Shown: positions 49,185-59,825, counted from the first letter of the stretch. The stretch is 64,000 bases of DNA from Bacteroidales bacterium (GCA_015060905.1 SUXQ01000010.1:1-64000), one strand, 5' to 3'. The notes: generated by a model from the letters alone, not told the origin. Numbers and translations are program-made.

Positions 49185-50492
49185 ATGCGACTGCGTTATC
49201 TGTTTCTTGTATTTGTAATTCTGCTGATGGCCGTATGGGTGCTTTTGCTGCTGCAAACTCCGCTGCACGACAGTAAAATATTTTACATTACCGAGGCTGT
49301 AACACTCGGATGCCTGCTGTTCCTCATATACTTTTACCGAAAAGTGGTAAAGCCCATGAACTGCATTACCAACGGAATGGACCTTCTGCACGAACAGGAC
49401 TTTAGCAGCAAACTCTCGTCCGTAGGACAATACGAAGCTGACCGGATTGTTGATATTTTCAACCGCATGATGCAGCAAATGAAAAACGAGCGTCTGCAAC
49501 TGAGGGAGCAGAATCATTTTCTCGACCTTTTGATAAATGTTTCGCCCATGGGGGTGATAATTTTCGACTTTGAGCAGCGTATAACAACAATAAACCCATC
49601 GGCAAGAAAATTCATCGCTGCCGATGAAGAGAGCATAGGTTGTAAATTGGAAGATATAAAATCGACGCTTGCACAGGAGATTTTAAAGATAAAAGAGGGT
49701 GCGTCGCAAACTATAAAACTTAATGGAGCAGCCGTGTACCACTGTTCGCGCTTGTCATTCAGAGACAGAGGATTCGCCCATCCATTCATTCTCATCGAAC
49801 AAATGACCGACGAAGTGCACCGCGCCGAAAAGAACGCATACGAAAAGATTATACGCATGATTGCCCACGAGGTAAACAATACCATGGGTGGAATAACATC
49901 CACACTCGACTCGGCAACGGAGGTGTTGCAGACAATAACACCCGATACATTGCAGAATGACGCCGAAGAATTGTGCAAGGTGCTGAAAGTGTGCGAAGAG
50001 CGTGGATACAATATGAGCCGCTTCATTACCCGCTTCGCCGACGTTGTAAAAATTCCACAGCCAATGCCCGTCACTATCGACCTGAACTATTATGTGCAAC
50101 GATGCAAACGTTTCATGGAACAGATGTGCCGCAAACATAATATTTCTCTCGAACTGCAACTTTCAAACGATAATATACCCGTCAATATAGATGTTACCCT
50201 GTTCGAACAGGTGCTTGTGAATATTATCAAAAACTCCATCGAAAGTATAGGAAGCAACGGAAAAATTTCCATCACCACAAACAGCACACCTGCAAGTATT
50301 GTCATTACCGACAATGGTAGCGGAATAAGCAAGGAGGAAGAGAGACATCTTTTCAGTCCATTCTTCACAACAAAGTCAAACGGTCAGGGAATAGGACTTA
50401 TTTTTATTCGCGAAGTGCTGGGCAATCATGGTTGCCGTTACTCTCTTCGCACAGATGATGATAATCTTACAAGATTCACTATTCTATTCTAA
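49185..50492 (+). CDS. membrane sensor histidine kinase (HAMP-PAS-HATPase)
   Basis: Two N-terminal TMs with short loop, 'MIAHEVNNTMGGITSTLDS' H-box, 'FEQVLVNIIKNSIESI' N-box, 'ITDNGSGIS', 'GQGIGL'. Confidence 0.95.
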   Translation: MRLRYLFLVFVILLMAVWVLLLLQTPLHDSKIFYITEAVTLGCLLFLIYFYRKVVKPMNCITNGMDLLHEQDFSSKLSSVGQYEADRIVDIFNRMMQQMKNERLQLREQNHFLDLLINVSPMGVIIFDFEQRITTINPSARKFIAADEESIGCKLEDIKSTLAQEILKIKEGASQTIKLNGAAVYHCSRLSFRDRGFAHPFILIEQMTDEVHRAEKNAYEKIIRMIAHEVNNTMGGITSTLDSATEVLQTITPDTLQNDAEELCKVLKVCEERGYNMSRFITRFADVVKIPQPMPVTIDLNYYVQRCKRFMEQMCRKHNISLELQLSNDNIPVNIDVTLFEQVLVNIIKNSIESIGSNGKISITTNSTPASIVITDNGSGISKEEERHLFSPFFTTKSNGQGIGLIFIREVLGNHGCRYSLRTDDDNLTRFTILF

Positions 50493-50494
50493 AC

Positions 50495-50533
50495 AAATAC
50501 CCCTTAATCGCAGTGAACGATTAAGGGGTATTT
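50495..50533. terminator. bidirectional terminator
   Basis: AAATACCCCTTAATCG-N7-CGATTAAGGGGTATTT perfect 16-bp stem between convergent genes. Confidence 0.88.
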
Positions 50534-50556
50534 ATTCCTATTATAATCGGCAACCT

Positions 50557-51825
50557 CTAAAAAAGAGTATTCGAGGAGTCGGGCATCTGCTTTTTACGAT
50601 GAACTACTCTCTTTTGCACCACAGGAGCATCCTCGCCACCCAGCGACAGCCGAGGAGCAGAAAAATCGGTACCCGCCGGAGCTTGGAACACACGCAGCCC
50701 GAAACGCGGCAACACTGCAAACAGATGCTCGAAAATATCTGCCTGAAGATGCTCGTAAAATACCCAATTAGTACCATCCGAGAAGAAATAAAGCTCCAAA
50801 GGCAACCCCTGCGGAGTCGGTTGCAACTGACGCACCATTATCATCATCTCGCTATTAACTTTAGGATGCTTGCGCAGATAATCCTCAAGATAGTTGCGGA
50901 AAACAGACAGATTAACAACCTCGCCACCCTGCTGCTCCACACTGTCGAGCCACCCATTAGCCGCAAACTGCGCCAACTGTTCCTTTGTGCAAAAAGCAAC
51001 TGAGTGCATGTCAATATATACGGAACGCTTCACGCGACGACCACCATAATCCCACATTCCGCGCCAATTCTGGAAAGAGTCGCTTACCAGCAGATAGGGA
51101 GGAATAGTAGTAATAGTCTTATCCCAATTCTGCACCTTGACAGTAGTCAGAGTAACCTCAATAACCTCGCCATCGGCACCGAACTTAGGCAGCGTAATCC
51201 AGTCGCCGGGACGCAACATATCATTTACAGACAACTGCACACCCGCAACAAGACCCATAATAGTATCCTTAAATACCAACATCAATATTGCCGCCGAAGC
51301 ACCGAATCCCGCAATAATATTCATCGGGTCCTTATCGGCAAGCTCGCTTATGACGATAATAACGCCCACACAGATGACTATAAGCTTAAGCATCTGAAAA
51401 ACACCCTGTAAAGCACGATTTTTCAGCTTCTCATGCTCGCTCGACAGCGTATAAAGCGACGACAAAATAGCACAAATAAGTTTAACAGCAACGATTGTAA
51501 CATACACCGAGCATAGACGCGAAACAAAAATCTTCAAAGAACTATCCTCGGAAAAGACGTGCGGTAAAAACAGCATCAGCACCACAGGAGGCACAAGTTC
51601 GCAAATACTATTCAGCACCTTATCATTGAAAATAGCATCGTCCCACAAAGTTTGTGTCCTGCTCGTCAGTTTACGCACCACAGGAATTACAATTCTGCGA
51701 AACAAAGTTGTTGAAACATAAACTGCAAAAACCGTAAAAAAGAGAACAGCTGTCCAATAAATATAAGGCAGATAATATGCACTTGCGCCCATGCGCATCA
51801 AAAATAAAGAAATATCGCTATTCAT
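50557..51825 (-). CDS. MscS-family mechanosensitive ion channel
   Basis: 'AGFGASAAILMLVFKDTIMGLVAGVQLSVNDMLRPGDWITLPKFGADGEVIEVTLTTVKVQNWDKTITTIPPYLLVSDSFQNW'. Confidence 0.94.
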   Translation of the reverse strand: MNSDISLFLMRMGASAYYLPYIYWTAVLFFTVFAVYVSTTLFRRIVIPVVRKLTSRTQTLWDDAIFNDKVLNSICELVPPVVLMLFLPHVFSEDSSLKIFVSRLCSVYVTIVAVKLICAILSSLYTLSSEHEKLKNRALQGVFQMLKLIVICVGVIIVISELADKDPMNIIAGFGASAAILMLVFKDTIMGLVAGVQLSVNDMLRPGDWITLPKFGADGEVIEVTLTTVKVQNWDKTITTIPPYLLVSDSFQNWRGMWDYGGRRVKRSVYIDMHSVAFCTKEQLAQFAANGWLDSVEQQGGEVVNLSVFRNYLEDYLRKHPKVNSEMMIMVRQLQPTPQGLPLELYFFSDGTNWVFYEHLQADIFEHLFAVLPRFGLRVFQAPAGTDFSAPRLSLGGEDAPVVQKRVVHRKKQMPDSSNTLF

Positions 51826-51975
51826 AAATTTATTTTGATTATTCTAAAGTTTCATTTGCGAAGATACATCAAACAATGAAGAATTTTAATTCCTTTGTAA
51901 AAAATATTCTGTTTACATTAAATCTTTTTCCAAATTTTTCTCTCTTATTATCAGAGAATGTAATATTTATACAAA

Positions 51976-52473
51976 ATGATACAGACAAAAAAACAAGAAT
52001 TAATAGCCGATACAATAGAAAAAGAAAAAAGGCAACTTTTTTGTTACGCATGTTACCGGCTGGGCGACGCAAACGAAGCTGAAGATATTCTGCAAGATCT
52101 TTTTGTTACCCTGTGCGCAACGCCGGGAGTTATTGAAAATACAAAAAATCTGAAAAGCTATATATTCCGCAGCCTATCTAACAAATGCAACACACTGTTA
52201 CGAAACAGACAAAAGCTACAGATTGTAGACATTGATTCTAAAGAGGTTAGCGAAAAAGAGGATTCTCAACCGACAAACTTCGAGCAAGAGTATACGTTGA
52301 TAAACAGGCTTTTGAATACAATTCCGCAGGAACAGAGCGAGGTTATAAGGTTGCACATACACGGCGAAAAGACATTCAAGGAAATTGCCGATATTCTGGA
52401 AATTCCCGAGTCGAGCGTAAAGTCACGCTACCGATACGGCATTGAAAAACTGCGCAGAGAGATAAAAAAATAG
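51976..52473 (+). CDS. ECF-type sigma-70 family RNA polymerase sigma factor
   Basis: 'RLGDANEAEDILQDLFVTL', 'IPQEQSEVIRLHIHGEKTFKEIADILEIPESSVKSRYRYGIEKLRREI'. Confidence 0.92.
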   Translation: MIQTKKQELIADTIEKEKRQLFCYACYRLGDANEAEDILQDLFVTLCATPGVIENTKNLKSYIFRSLSNKCNTLLRNRQKLQIVDIDSKEVSEKEDSQPTNFEQEYTLINRLLNTIPQEQSEVIRLHIHGEKTFKEIADILEIPESSVKSRYRYGIEKLRREIKK

Positions 52474-52502
52474 TTTAACCACACATTAAAAAATCATCTA
52501 TC

Positions 52503-53411
52503 ATGGATAATTTGAATTTTGAAAAAGAAGAAAAGGTTGTAAAAGATATTTTGACACCTAAACATACACCCGAGTGCAATATAAAATTTGACGTTCCAAA
52601 GAAAAAACAACCGAGTAAACTTCTACGATACATACGCATTACAGCAGTTGCAGCGGCTCTTGCTAGCCTTATTTTTGTCGCTACAAGAATAAATTTCATA
52701 GAAGAGACACAAGCAGCAGTTTCCCCAATGAAAATGATAAGCAAGGGAATTGAAAAATTCACAAATGTAAAAAGTCTGTACCTTGAATTTCAAACATTGG
52801 AGAGAATAAGAATAGGGCTACCCGTAACAGAAGATAAAAAAATGAGAAAATGCAAGCTCTATTTTCTACAGGCAGACTCTGCTGTATATATGCGCGAGGA
52901 GTGGGACGACGAGTATAATACAATAGCTATTTACGACAAAGATTCCCTACATTTATGGCAGAATGGAGAATTGCAGAGGAAACTGAAAATCCCCTTCAGG
53001 CCTGCAAGATACGAACATCTTTTCAATGCATTTACGAATATGATACACAAAGAAGAAGAAGAAGAGAATGGTTATGTTGTAGTCACCGAAAAACCCAATG
53101 ACCCGCCGACTGAAGAAAATAGACTCTATCGTTTCTCCAGCAGATACGCTGTAGGAAATATTCCAATCGAAGAGATTAAGTCGATAGAGGTTATTAAAGA
53201 AGAAAAAGTAATAAAGTTGGAAACTGAACCCGCAGCAGAATATGAACCATTCTATATACTCATTTACTCGGCAGAAAAAGAGGAATTTACGGAATTTAAA
53301 ATTGTAAAAGAGGAAAAGAATAGTGACGAAAGGACAATTTTGTTTGAAACTACAAAATTGGTGTATAACTACCCAAATACAGTTAGAAAAATAACACAGA
53401 GCCCTAAATAA
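52503..53411 (+). CDS. hypothetical single-TM protein, candidate anti-sigma partner
   Basis: 29 nt after ECF sigma gene; N-terminal ~45 aa, TM 'RYIRITAVAAALASLIFVATRINFI', extracytoplasmic domain ~235 aa. Confidence 0.6.
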   Translation: MDNLNFEKEEKVVKDILTPKHTPECNIKFDVPKKKQPSKLLRYIRITAVAAALASLIFVATRINFIEETQAAVSPMKMISKGIEKFTNVKSLYLEFQTLERIRIGLPVTEDKKMRKCKLYFLQADSAVYMREEWDDEYNTIAIYDKDSLHLWQNGELQRKLKIPFRPARYEHLFNAFTNMIHKEEEEENGYVVVTEKPNDPPTEENRLYRFSSRYAVGNIPIEEIKSIEVIKEEKVIKLETEPAAEYEPFYILIYSAEKEEFTEFKIVKEEKNSDERTILFETTKLVYNYPNTVRKITQSPK

Positions 53412-53435
53412 GCTCATTTCGATATAAAATTCGCA

Positions 53436-53920
53436 TTTTATTATGGGGATTAAGGGTGGAAAGTCTTTAAATTCATATTTATTCTTACCCTTAATTGTAG
53501 TTGCAATTTTTAAAGTTACCGATGCTATAAATTTATTGCTTGCAAACGGTTACTTCAAAAAAATACAGCGTTGTCAAAATCACAGGCAACGGCCGCAGAT
53601 AGGCGCGGAAAAGAGGTGCAAGTTTTCTGACGCGCTGTAAGCGTGGCCAAACTTGCACATCCCGCGACTATCAAGGGAAAGTTGCCGGCAAGCGAACGAC
53701 GAACGAGGGATATTTTCGCCCAGCGAAAATTCGTGAGCCGAGGAGCGAGTGACTGCATTTTGTCTGCGCTGTGCCTTTTTGTAACTTTTTGTGCGACAAA
53801 AAGTTAGAATAGAAACAACAGCCAATAAATTAGCAACAAAAGATTAAGGGTAAAAACTGCCGTAGAATATAAAAGTTTGTAACATTTATGGTAACATTTT
53901 CCTTAATCCCCATAATAAAA
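53436..53920. repeat. 485-bp hairpin-rich non-coding element bounded by 20-bp perfect inverted repeats (MITE-like)
   Basis: TTTTATTATGGGGATTAAGG (53436-53455) / CCTTAATCCCCATAATAAAA (53901-53920); nested inner IR and several internal stems. Confidence 0.65.
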
Positions 53921-53938
53921 GAAAATTTAAAATTATAA

Positions 53939-54550
53939 TTATTCTCCAAAATCCAAAGACAACTGAGGATTCTCGCCCAACAAATTAAAAGTCATACGAT
54001 GATGCGGCGTTGCACCAAACTCACGAATAGCCGCACGATGCTTAGGCGTCGGATAACCCTTATTATTCTGCCAATCATACTGCGGAAACTCCTTACTGAT
54101 GGCAAGCATATAATCGTCACGATAGGTTTTTGCAAGAATTGACGCAGCAGCAATGCTCATAAATTTTGCATCGCCCTTTACAACCGTCGTATAAGGAATA
54201 TTTTTATAAGGCGTAAACCTGTTGCCATCTATAAGCAGATGCTGCGGAACAACACTCAACTGCTCCACCGCACGCTGCATTGCAAGAATAGACGCACGCA
54301 AAATATTAATCTCGTCAATTTCGGCGGCAGTAACAACCCCCACAGCCCACGCAACAGCCTCACGCTCAATAACCTCGCGCAGCGCGTAACGCTGCCCCTC
54401 GGAGAGCTTTTTCGAGTCGTTCAACAGCTCATTGCTAAAATCCTTAGGTAAAATGACGGCAGCTGCAAACACAGGGCCTGAAAGACAACCGCGTCCCGCC
54501 TCGTCGCAGCCTGCCTCTATCTTATCGGGGTGTAAAAATTGTTGCAACAT
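53939..54550 (-). CDS. rnhB: ribonuclease HII
   Basis: '[24 protein letters not shown]', '[15 protein letters not shown]', '[16 protein letters not shown]'. Confidence 0.96.
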   Translation of the reverse strand: MLQQFLHPDKIEAGCDEAGRGCLSGPVFAAAVILPKDFSNELLNDSKKLSEGQRYALREVIEREAVAWAVGVVTAAEIDEINILRASILAMQRAVEQLSVVPQHLLIDGNRFTPYKNIPYTTVVKGDAKFMSIAAASILAKTYRDDYMLAISKEFPQYDWQNNKGYPTPKHRAAIREFGATPHHRMTFNLLGENPQLSLDFGE

Positions 54551-54554
54551 ACTT

Positions 54555-55766
54555 TTAACCGAACATTTTCGCTACACGGTTGATACCCGCAACAAGAGCA
54601 TCAACCTCTTCGCACGTATTATACAATGCAAACGATGCACGCACCGTACCCGGAATTCCAAAATAATCAATCAACGGCTGAGCACAATGGTGGCCTGTGC
54701 GTATGGCAATCCCCAGCCTGTCGAGCAAAGTACCAAGGTCGGCAGGATGAATATCGCCCACAAGGAAAGATATTGCCGAGCCATCGGGCTGCCCGAAAAT
54801 GTGCATTGCGGGAATCTCTTTCAACTGCTCGAGCGCGTAACGTGTCAAATACTGTTCGTGGGCGGCAATATTCTCAATGCCTATGGCACTCACAAAGTCG
54901 AGAGCCTTTGCAAGAGCAATGGCACCCACATAATCGGGAGTACCCGCCTCGAATTTATAAGGAAGCTCGTTGAAGGTGGTCTTTTCGAAACGCACCGTCT
55001 GAATCATTTCCCCGCCACCCTGATAGGGGCTCATGCGATTAAGAATCTCCTCTTTTCCGTACAACACTCCAATGCCTGTGGGACCGTAAATCTTGTGTCC
55101 GCTGAATACAAAAAAGTCAGCATCAAGCTCTTGAACATCAACCTTTTTATGCGGGACACTCTGCGCGCCGTCTATAAGCACCGGAACATTATGCTCGTGG
55201 GCAATATTAATAAATTCCTTGACAGGATTAGTGACGCCCAGCACATTGGAAGTGTGAGTGATACTGACGAAGCGCGTTTTTTCGTTGAAAAGCGCACGAT
55301 AGGCCTCAACGTCGAGCTTTGTGTCAGCCGTCAGAGGAATCACACGCAATTTTATTCCTATGCGCTCCACGAGCAACTGCCACGGAACAATATTACTATG
55401 GTGCTCCATTGTAGAGACAATAACCTCGTCGCCACTCTGCAGGAAACTCTCGCCAAAGGAGGCAGCCACAAGATTGATACTCTCGGTGGTGCCGCGTGTA
55501 AAGATAACCTCGTGACGGTGGCGGGCGTTAATAAAGGCACGCACCGTCTCGCGAGCATCCTCATACTGCTCGGTAGCCTTCTGCGACAAAAAGTGAACGC
55601 CACGATGCACATTGGCATTGACATTTGTGTAAGCCTCGGTTATTGCCTCAATTACGCACAAAGGCTTTTGTGTCGTTGCAGCATTGTCAAGGTATATGAG
55701 CTTTTTTCCATAAACCTCGCGCTGCAAAATGGGAAATTCCTCTCTTATTTCGTACGGATTATACAT
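54555..55766 (-). CDS. sufS: cysteine desulfurase SufS
   Basis: '[18 protein letters not shown]', '[24 protein letters not shown]', '[23 protein letters not shown]'. Confidence 0.96.
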   Translation of the reverse strand: MYNPYEIREEFPILQREVYGKKLIYLDNAATTQKPLCVIEAITEAYTNVNANVHRGVHFLSQKATEQYEDARETVRAFINARHRHEVIFTRGTTESINLVAASFGESFLQSGDEVIVSTMEHHSNIVPWQLLVERIGIKLRVIPLTADTKLDVEAYRALFNEKTRFVSITHTSNVLGVTNPVKEFINIAHEHNVPVLIDGAQSVPHKKVDVQELDADFFVFSGHKIYGPTGIGVLYGKEEILNRMSPYQGGGEMIQTVRFEKTTFNELPYKFEAGTPDYVGAIALAKALDFVSAIGIENIAAHEQYLTRYALEQLKEIPAMHIFGQPDGSAISFLVGDIHPADLGTLLDRLGIAIRTGHHCAQPLIDYFGIPGTVRASFALYNTCEEVDALVAGINRVAKMFG

Positions 55767-55772
55767 ACATCA

Positions 55773-57113
55773 TCATTTACACAAAGAGCAGCCCTGACAA
55801 CGGTTAAGCTCTCCGCGGAATCTTTTTTCTACTAAAATGTGCAATCTCTCGCGCAGAGCATCGAGCTTTATTGCGTCGATAACCTCGCCCGCAAATGCAA
55901 ACATCAACAGATGCTTCGCCTCGTCGGCCGGAATTCCGCGCTGCTGCATATAGAAAAGTGCATTTTCGTCAAGCTGTCCGACGGTAGAGCCGTGACCACA
56001 TTTAACATCATCGGCATAAATTTCCAACTGCGGCTGAGCATACATACGTGCACTCTTTGTAAGGCACAGATTGCGGTTAGTCTGACGCGAATTTGTCTGT
56101 TGGGCATCTTTGCGGATGAGCATCTTGCCCGAGAATACACCCTTCGACTCATCGTCAAGAACATATTTATAAAGTTCGTTGCTGTTGCAACAGCCAACGA
56201 CGTGGTCTACAAGAGTATTATTCTCTATATGCTGCTTTTTGTCGGAAATTGCAAGGCCGTACATATTAACCTCGGCACCCTCGCCCACCAACGACACATG
56301 TGCGCTGTTGCGTGTGAGTCCGTTGGTAAGGGTAATTGTCGTGTGGTTGAAGCTGCTGCCCGCCTCTTGCTTGACAAAAAGTTGCGACAGCCTGACATTA
56401 AGGCCATGAGTTTCTTCAAGTTCGCAAAGGTCGAAGCGGGCATTGCGCCCGATAAATACCTCGACAACCTGCACCGACAGAGATTTTATCTTCTCGACAG
56501 CATGGTCGCACAAGAGCATTGATGCTTGCGCCCCCTCTTCGAGCACAATGAGCAGACGGCGGTTGATAAGAAGATCCACGTTCGAGCGTAGCACATTCAT
56601 CAACTGAATAGTCCTGTCCACACAAGCATTCTTCGAGACGAACAGCAAAAGACCATCCTGTACAAACGTGGTATTGAACATTGTAACACCATCGCCACCC
56701 TGTGCAAGAGTATTATAATAAGGATCGAGCAACGATGGATTTTTTGTTGCAAATTCGTTAAGACTGCCTATAATAACCCCCTCGGGCAAAGAATCGGCCC
56801 CACCTTTTGGAAAATATGTATCATTTACAATATACTCTTGATGAGTATGCAGGTTAGGCACGTCACACGAAAAAATCTCGCGCGGATTTATAGGTACATT
56901 CAAGCGACCGAGATTCATTCCGTAATTCTCCGAAAAAATGGGGCGCACGTCTGTGTACCTATACTGCTCGCTCTTGCCCGATGGGAAGCCCATTGCCTTA
57001 AAAGCCACATAAGCCTTACCGCGCTCCCTGTTCAGAAGTTCGGCACAAGGCTCCTCGATAAGCATCCTATTATTATCGAAAAGTTCAATATATTCCTGTT
57101 CGTTGCTCATCAC
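55773..57113 (-). CDS. sufD: Fe-S cluster assembly protein SufD
   Basis: 'QTNSRQTNRNLCLTKSARMYAQPQLEIYADDVKCGHGSTVGQLDENALFYMQQRGI'. Confidence 0.95.
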   Translation of the reverse strand: MMSNEQEYIELFDNNRMLIEEPCAELLNRERGKAYVAFKAMGFPSGKSEQYRYTDVRPIFSENYGMNLGRLNVPINPREIFSCDVPNLHTHQEYIVNDTYFPKGGADSLPEGVIIGSLNEFATKNPSLLDPYYNTLAQGGDGVTMFNTTFVQDGLLLFVSKNACVDRTIQLMNVLRSNVDLLINRRLLIVLEEGAQASMLLCDHAVEKIKSLSVQVVEVFIGRNARFDLCELEETHGLNVRLSQLFVKQEAGSSFNHTTITLTNGLTRNSAHVSLVGEGAEVNMYGLAISDKKQHIENNTLVDHVVGCCNSNELYKYVLDDESKGVFSGKMLIRKDAQQTNSRQTNRNLCLTKSARMYAQPQLEIYADDVKCGHGSTVGQLDENALFYMQQRGIPADEAKHLLMFAFAGEVIDAIKLDALRERLHILVEKRFRGELNRCQGCSLCK

Positions 57114-57868
57114 TGATTCTCGTTTTTAATCCAATCATAGCCTCTCTCCTCAAGTTCCAATGCAAGCTCGGGACCGGCAGTCTTAACAATTCTACCATTG
57201 TAAAGCACATGTACAATATCGGGCTTAATATAGTCGAGCAGACGCTGGTAGTGTGTAATTACAAGAGTAGATGTATCGGGACGTTTAAGTTTGTTCACAC
57301 CCTCGGCTACTATGCGCAGAGCATCAATGTCAAGACCCGAATCAGTCTCGTCGAGAATGCTCAATGAAGGCTCGAGCATAGCCATCTGAAATATTTCGTT
57401 GCGTTTCTTCTCGCCTCCGCTGAAGCCCTCGTTCACCGAACGATTGGCAAGCTTGCTGTCAAGATTAACAAGGGCGCGTTTCTCGCGCATGAGCTTCAAA
57501 AAGTCGCCCGCACTCATGGCAGGCTCGCCTTTGTACTTACGCTGAGCATTTATAGCTGCACGCATAAAATTTGTCATGCTAACGCCGGCAATCTCCACCG
57601 GATATTGGAAAGAGAGGAACACACCCTCGTGACTTCTATCCTCGGGCGAGAGTTCCAACAGATTCTTTCCCTTATATATAACCTCGCCATCGGTAACAGT
57701 ATAAGCAGGATGCCCCACAAGAACATTGCTCAAGGTACTTTTACCCGAGCCGTTGGGACCCATTATTGCGTGTACCTCTCCTGGCTTTACGGTAAGATTA
57801 ATACCTTTTAATATCTCTTTTCCCTCTATTGTGGCGTGAAGATTCTTTATTTCTAAAAGATTTTCCAT
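57110..57868 (-). CDS. sufC: Fe-S cluster assembly ATPase SufC
   Basis: 'GPNGSGKSTLSNVLVGHPAYTVTDGEVIYKG', 'FSGGEKKRNEIFQMA', 'ILDETDSGLDIDAL'. Confidence 0.97.
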   Translation of the reverse strand: MENLLEIKNLHATIEGKEILKGINLTVKPGEVHAIMGPNGSGKSTLSNVLVGHPAYTVTDGEVIYKGKNLLELSPEDRSHEGVFLSFQYPVEIAGVSMTNFMRAAINAQRKYKGEPAMSAGDFLKLMREKRALVNLDSKLANRSVNEGFSGGEKKRNEIFQMAMLEPSLSILDETDSGLDIDALRIVAEGVNKLKRPDTSTLVITHYQRLLDYIKPDIVHVLYNGRIVKTAGPELALELEERGYDWIKNENQ

Positions 57869-57889
57869 TTTTTAAATAATATAATATTT

Positions 57890-59338
57890 TTATCCCACCG
57901 AGCCTTCGAGCGACACACTCAATAGTTTCTGTGCCTCGATGGCAAATTCCATAGGCAATTTATTAAGCACCTCTTTTGCGTAACCATTGACAATAAGGCC
58001 GATAGCCTCTTCTGTGTCGATGCCTCGCTGATTGCAGTAGAAAAGCTGCTCTTCGGATATTTTTGAAGTTGTTGCCTCGTGCTCTATAATCGCGCTGTCA
58101 TTATGAATGTCCATATACGGGAAAGTGTGCGCCCCGCAACGGCTGCCCAGCAACAACGAGTCGCATTGACTGTAATTTCGAGCATTATCGGCATTCTTTG
58201 ACACGCGCACAAGACCGCGATAAGAATTCTGACTCTGTCCGGCAGAAATTCCCTTGCTGATGATGGTACTGCGGGTATTTTTTCCCAGATGAATCATCTT
58301 TGTACCCGTGTCTGCCTGCTGGAAATTATTTGTCAGTGCAACAGAATAGAACTCTCCCTGAGAATTATCGCCACGCAACACACAACTGGGATATTTCCAT
58401 GTGATTGCCGAACCTGTCTCGACCTGTGTCCACGAAAGTTTACTGTTTGAACCGCGACAATCACCGCGCTTGGTAACAAAATTATAAATACCTCCGCGAC
58501 CTTGCGCATCGCCCGGATACCAATTCTGCACAGTACTATATTTCACTTCGGCATTATTGCAGACGACAATCTCAACAATAGCCGCATGCAACTGATTCTC
58601 GTCGCGCATGGGAGCTGTGCACCCCTCAAGATAAGAAACATAGCTATCATCGTCGGCAACAATCAGCGTACGCTCAAACTGTCCCGTCTGTGCAGCGTTT
58701 ATACGAAAATAGGTCGATAGCTCCATCGGGCAACGTACGCCCTTAGGAATATATACAAACGAGCCGTCGCTGAACACTGCAGAGTTCAGCGCAGCAAAGA
58801 AATTGTCGCGGTAATTTACCACCGAGCCCAGATACTGCTGCACAAGGTCGGGAAACTCCTGCACAGCCTCGCTCATCGAGCAGAAAATAATACCCTTCTC
58901 GCGCAACTCCTCTTTAAAGGTAGTCTTTACAGAGACAGAGTCCATCACAGCATCAACAGCTGTGTTGCTGAGAGCAAGACGCTCCTCGAGCGGAATACCC
59001 AACTTATCAAAAGTCTTCATAAGTTCGGGGTCAATCTCTTTATTCTCGTTGCTCTTTTTCTTCTTCAGCGGGTCGGCATAATAGGAAATTGACTGATAAT
59101 CGATGGGCGGAATATTCAGATGCGCCCAATCGGGCATTTCCAGCGTCAGCCAATATCTGTATGCCTTTAAACGAAACTCAAGCAACCACTCGGGCTCACC
59201 CTTCTTCGAGGATATAAGCCTAATGACATCTTCGTTGAGTCCCTTATCTATAATTTCGGTATTTATATTACTGATAAAGCCATATTTATAAGCCTTATCG
59301 GCAATTTTCCTAAATATATTGTTACTCTTTTTTTTCAT
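57890..59338 (-). CDS. sufB: Fe-S cluster assembly protein SufB
   Basis: '[19 protein letters not shown]'-type region, '[18 protein letters not shown]', '[31 protein letters not shown]'. Confidence 0.96.
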   Translation of the reverse strand: MKKKSNNIFRKIADKAYKYGFISNINTEIIDKGLNEDVIRLISSKKGEPEWLLEFRLKAYRYWLTLEMPDWAHLNIPPIDYQSISYYADPLKKKKSNENKEIDPELMKTFDKLGIPLEERLALSNTAVDAVMDSVSVKTTFKEELREKGIIFCSMSEAVQEFPDLVQQYLGSVVNYRDNFFAALNSAVFSDGSFVYIPKGVRCPMELSTYFRINAAQTGQFERTLIVADDDSYVSYLEGCTAPMRDENQLHAAIVEIVVCNNAEVKYSTVQNWYPGDAQGRGGIYNFVTKRGDCRGSNSKLSWTQVETGSAITWKYPSCVLRGDNSQGEFYSVALTNNFQQADTGTKMIHLGKNTRSTIISKGISAGQSQNSYRGLVRVSKNADNARNYSQCDSLLLGSRCGAHTFPYMDIHNDSAIIEHEATTSKISEEQLFYCNQRGIDTEEAIGLIVNGYAKEVLNKLPMEFAIEAQKLLSVSLEGSVG

Positions 59339-59822
59339 GAATCCCTTTTTTCATCTCCTCGATAAAAGTAACCGAGAGTTTGCTCATCGGCTTATATAAC
59401 ACCGAATTTTCTTGCGATGTTTCGCCGAAAAGCGCATTTTTATTATCTATCTTATTTATGGCAGATACTACCCCAACAAATAAAAAAACACTTATTATGC
59501 CACACAGCACCCCACCCAGCAGACGGTCGGCAAAGCCCAAAAGTATGAGCCTGAAAAACCAACGTATAATATTACCTATCAGTTGGAAAATAGCAACTAT
59601 AATAACAAAAATAAGTACACCCGCCAACAAATTGCAAATAACAGAATTCCACCCTGTCCATTCTAATAATTTATAGCCCGGCAACGGATAAAATAAGATA
59701 GCTTGGAGCAGGCCTATAATAATACCTGCTCCAAGTGTCAATTGCTTGATAATACCTTTGTAGCAACCGATGGCAAAGCCAATGACCACAACCGCTGCAA
59801 AGATTATATCCAAATTGTTCAT
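59322..59822 (-). CDS. CvpA family membrane protein
   Basis: '[25 protein letters not shown]', 4 TM, '[19 protein letters not shown]'; overlaps sufB start by 17 nt. Confidence 0.88.
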   Translation of the reverse strand: MNNLDIIFAAVVVIGFAIGCYKGIIKQLTLGAGIIIGLLQAILFYPLPGYKLLEWTGWNSVICNLLAGVLIFVIIVAIFQLIGNIIRWFFRLILLGFADRLLGGVLCGIISVFLFVGVVSAINKIDNKNALFGETSQENSVLYKPMSKLSVTFIEEMKKGIHEKKE

Positions 59823-59825
59823 CTC

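Noticed and set aside
53580-53825. 81-aa minus-strand ORF within the inverted-repeat element
   Set aside because: Overlaps multiple stem-loops and has no domain I can support; treated as non-coding.
54432-55835. 467-aa plus-strand ORF
   Set aside because: Antisense to sufS, whose translation has strong family motifs; the ORF is a by-product of codon usage.
57110-59338. Missing SufE/SufU/SufA in the suf cluster as a novelty
   Set aside because: sufBCDS next to cvpA-infB-nusA is ordinary Bacteroidetes organisation; accessory genes may be elsewhere.
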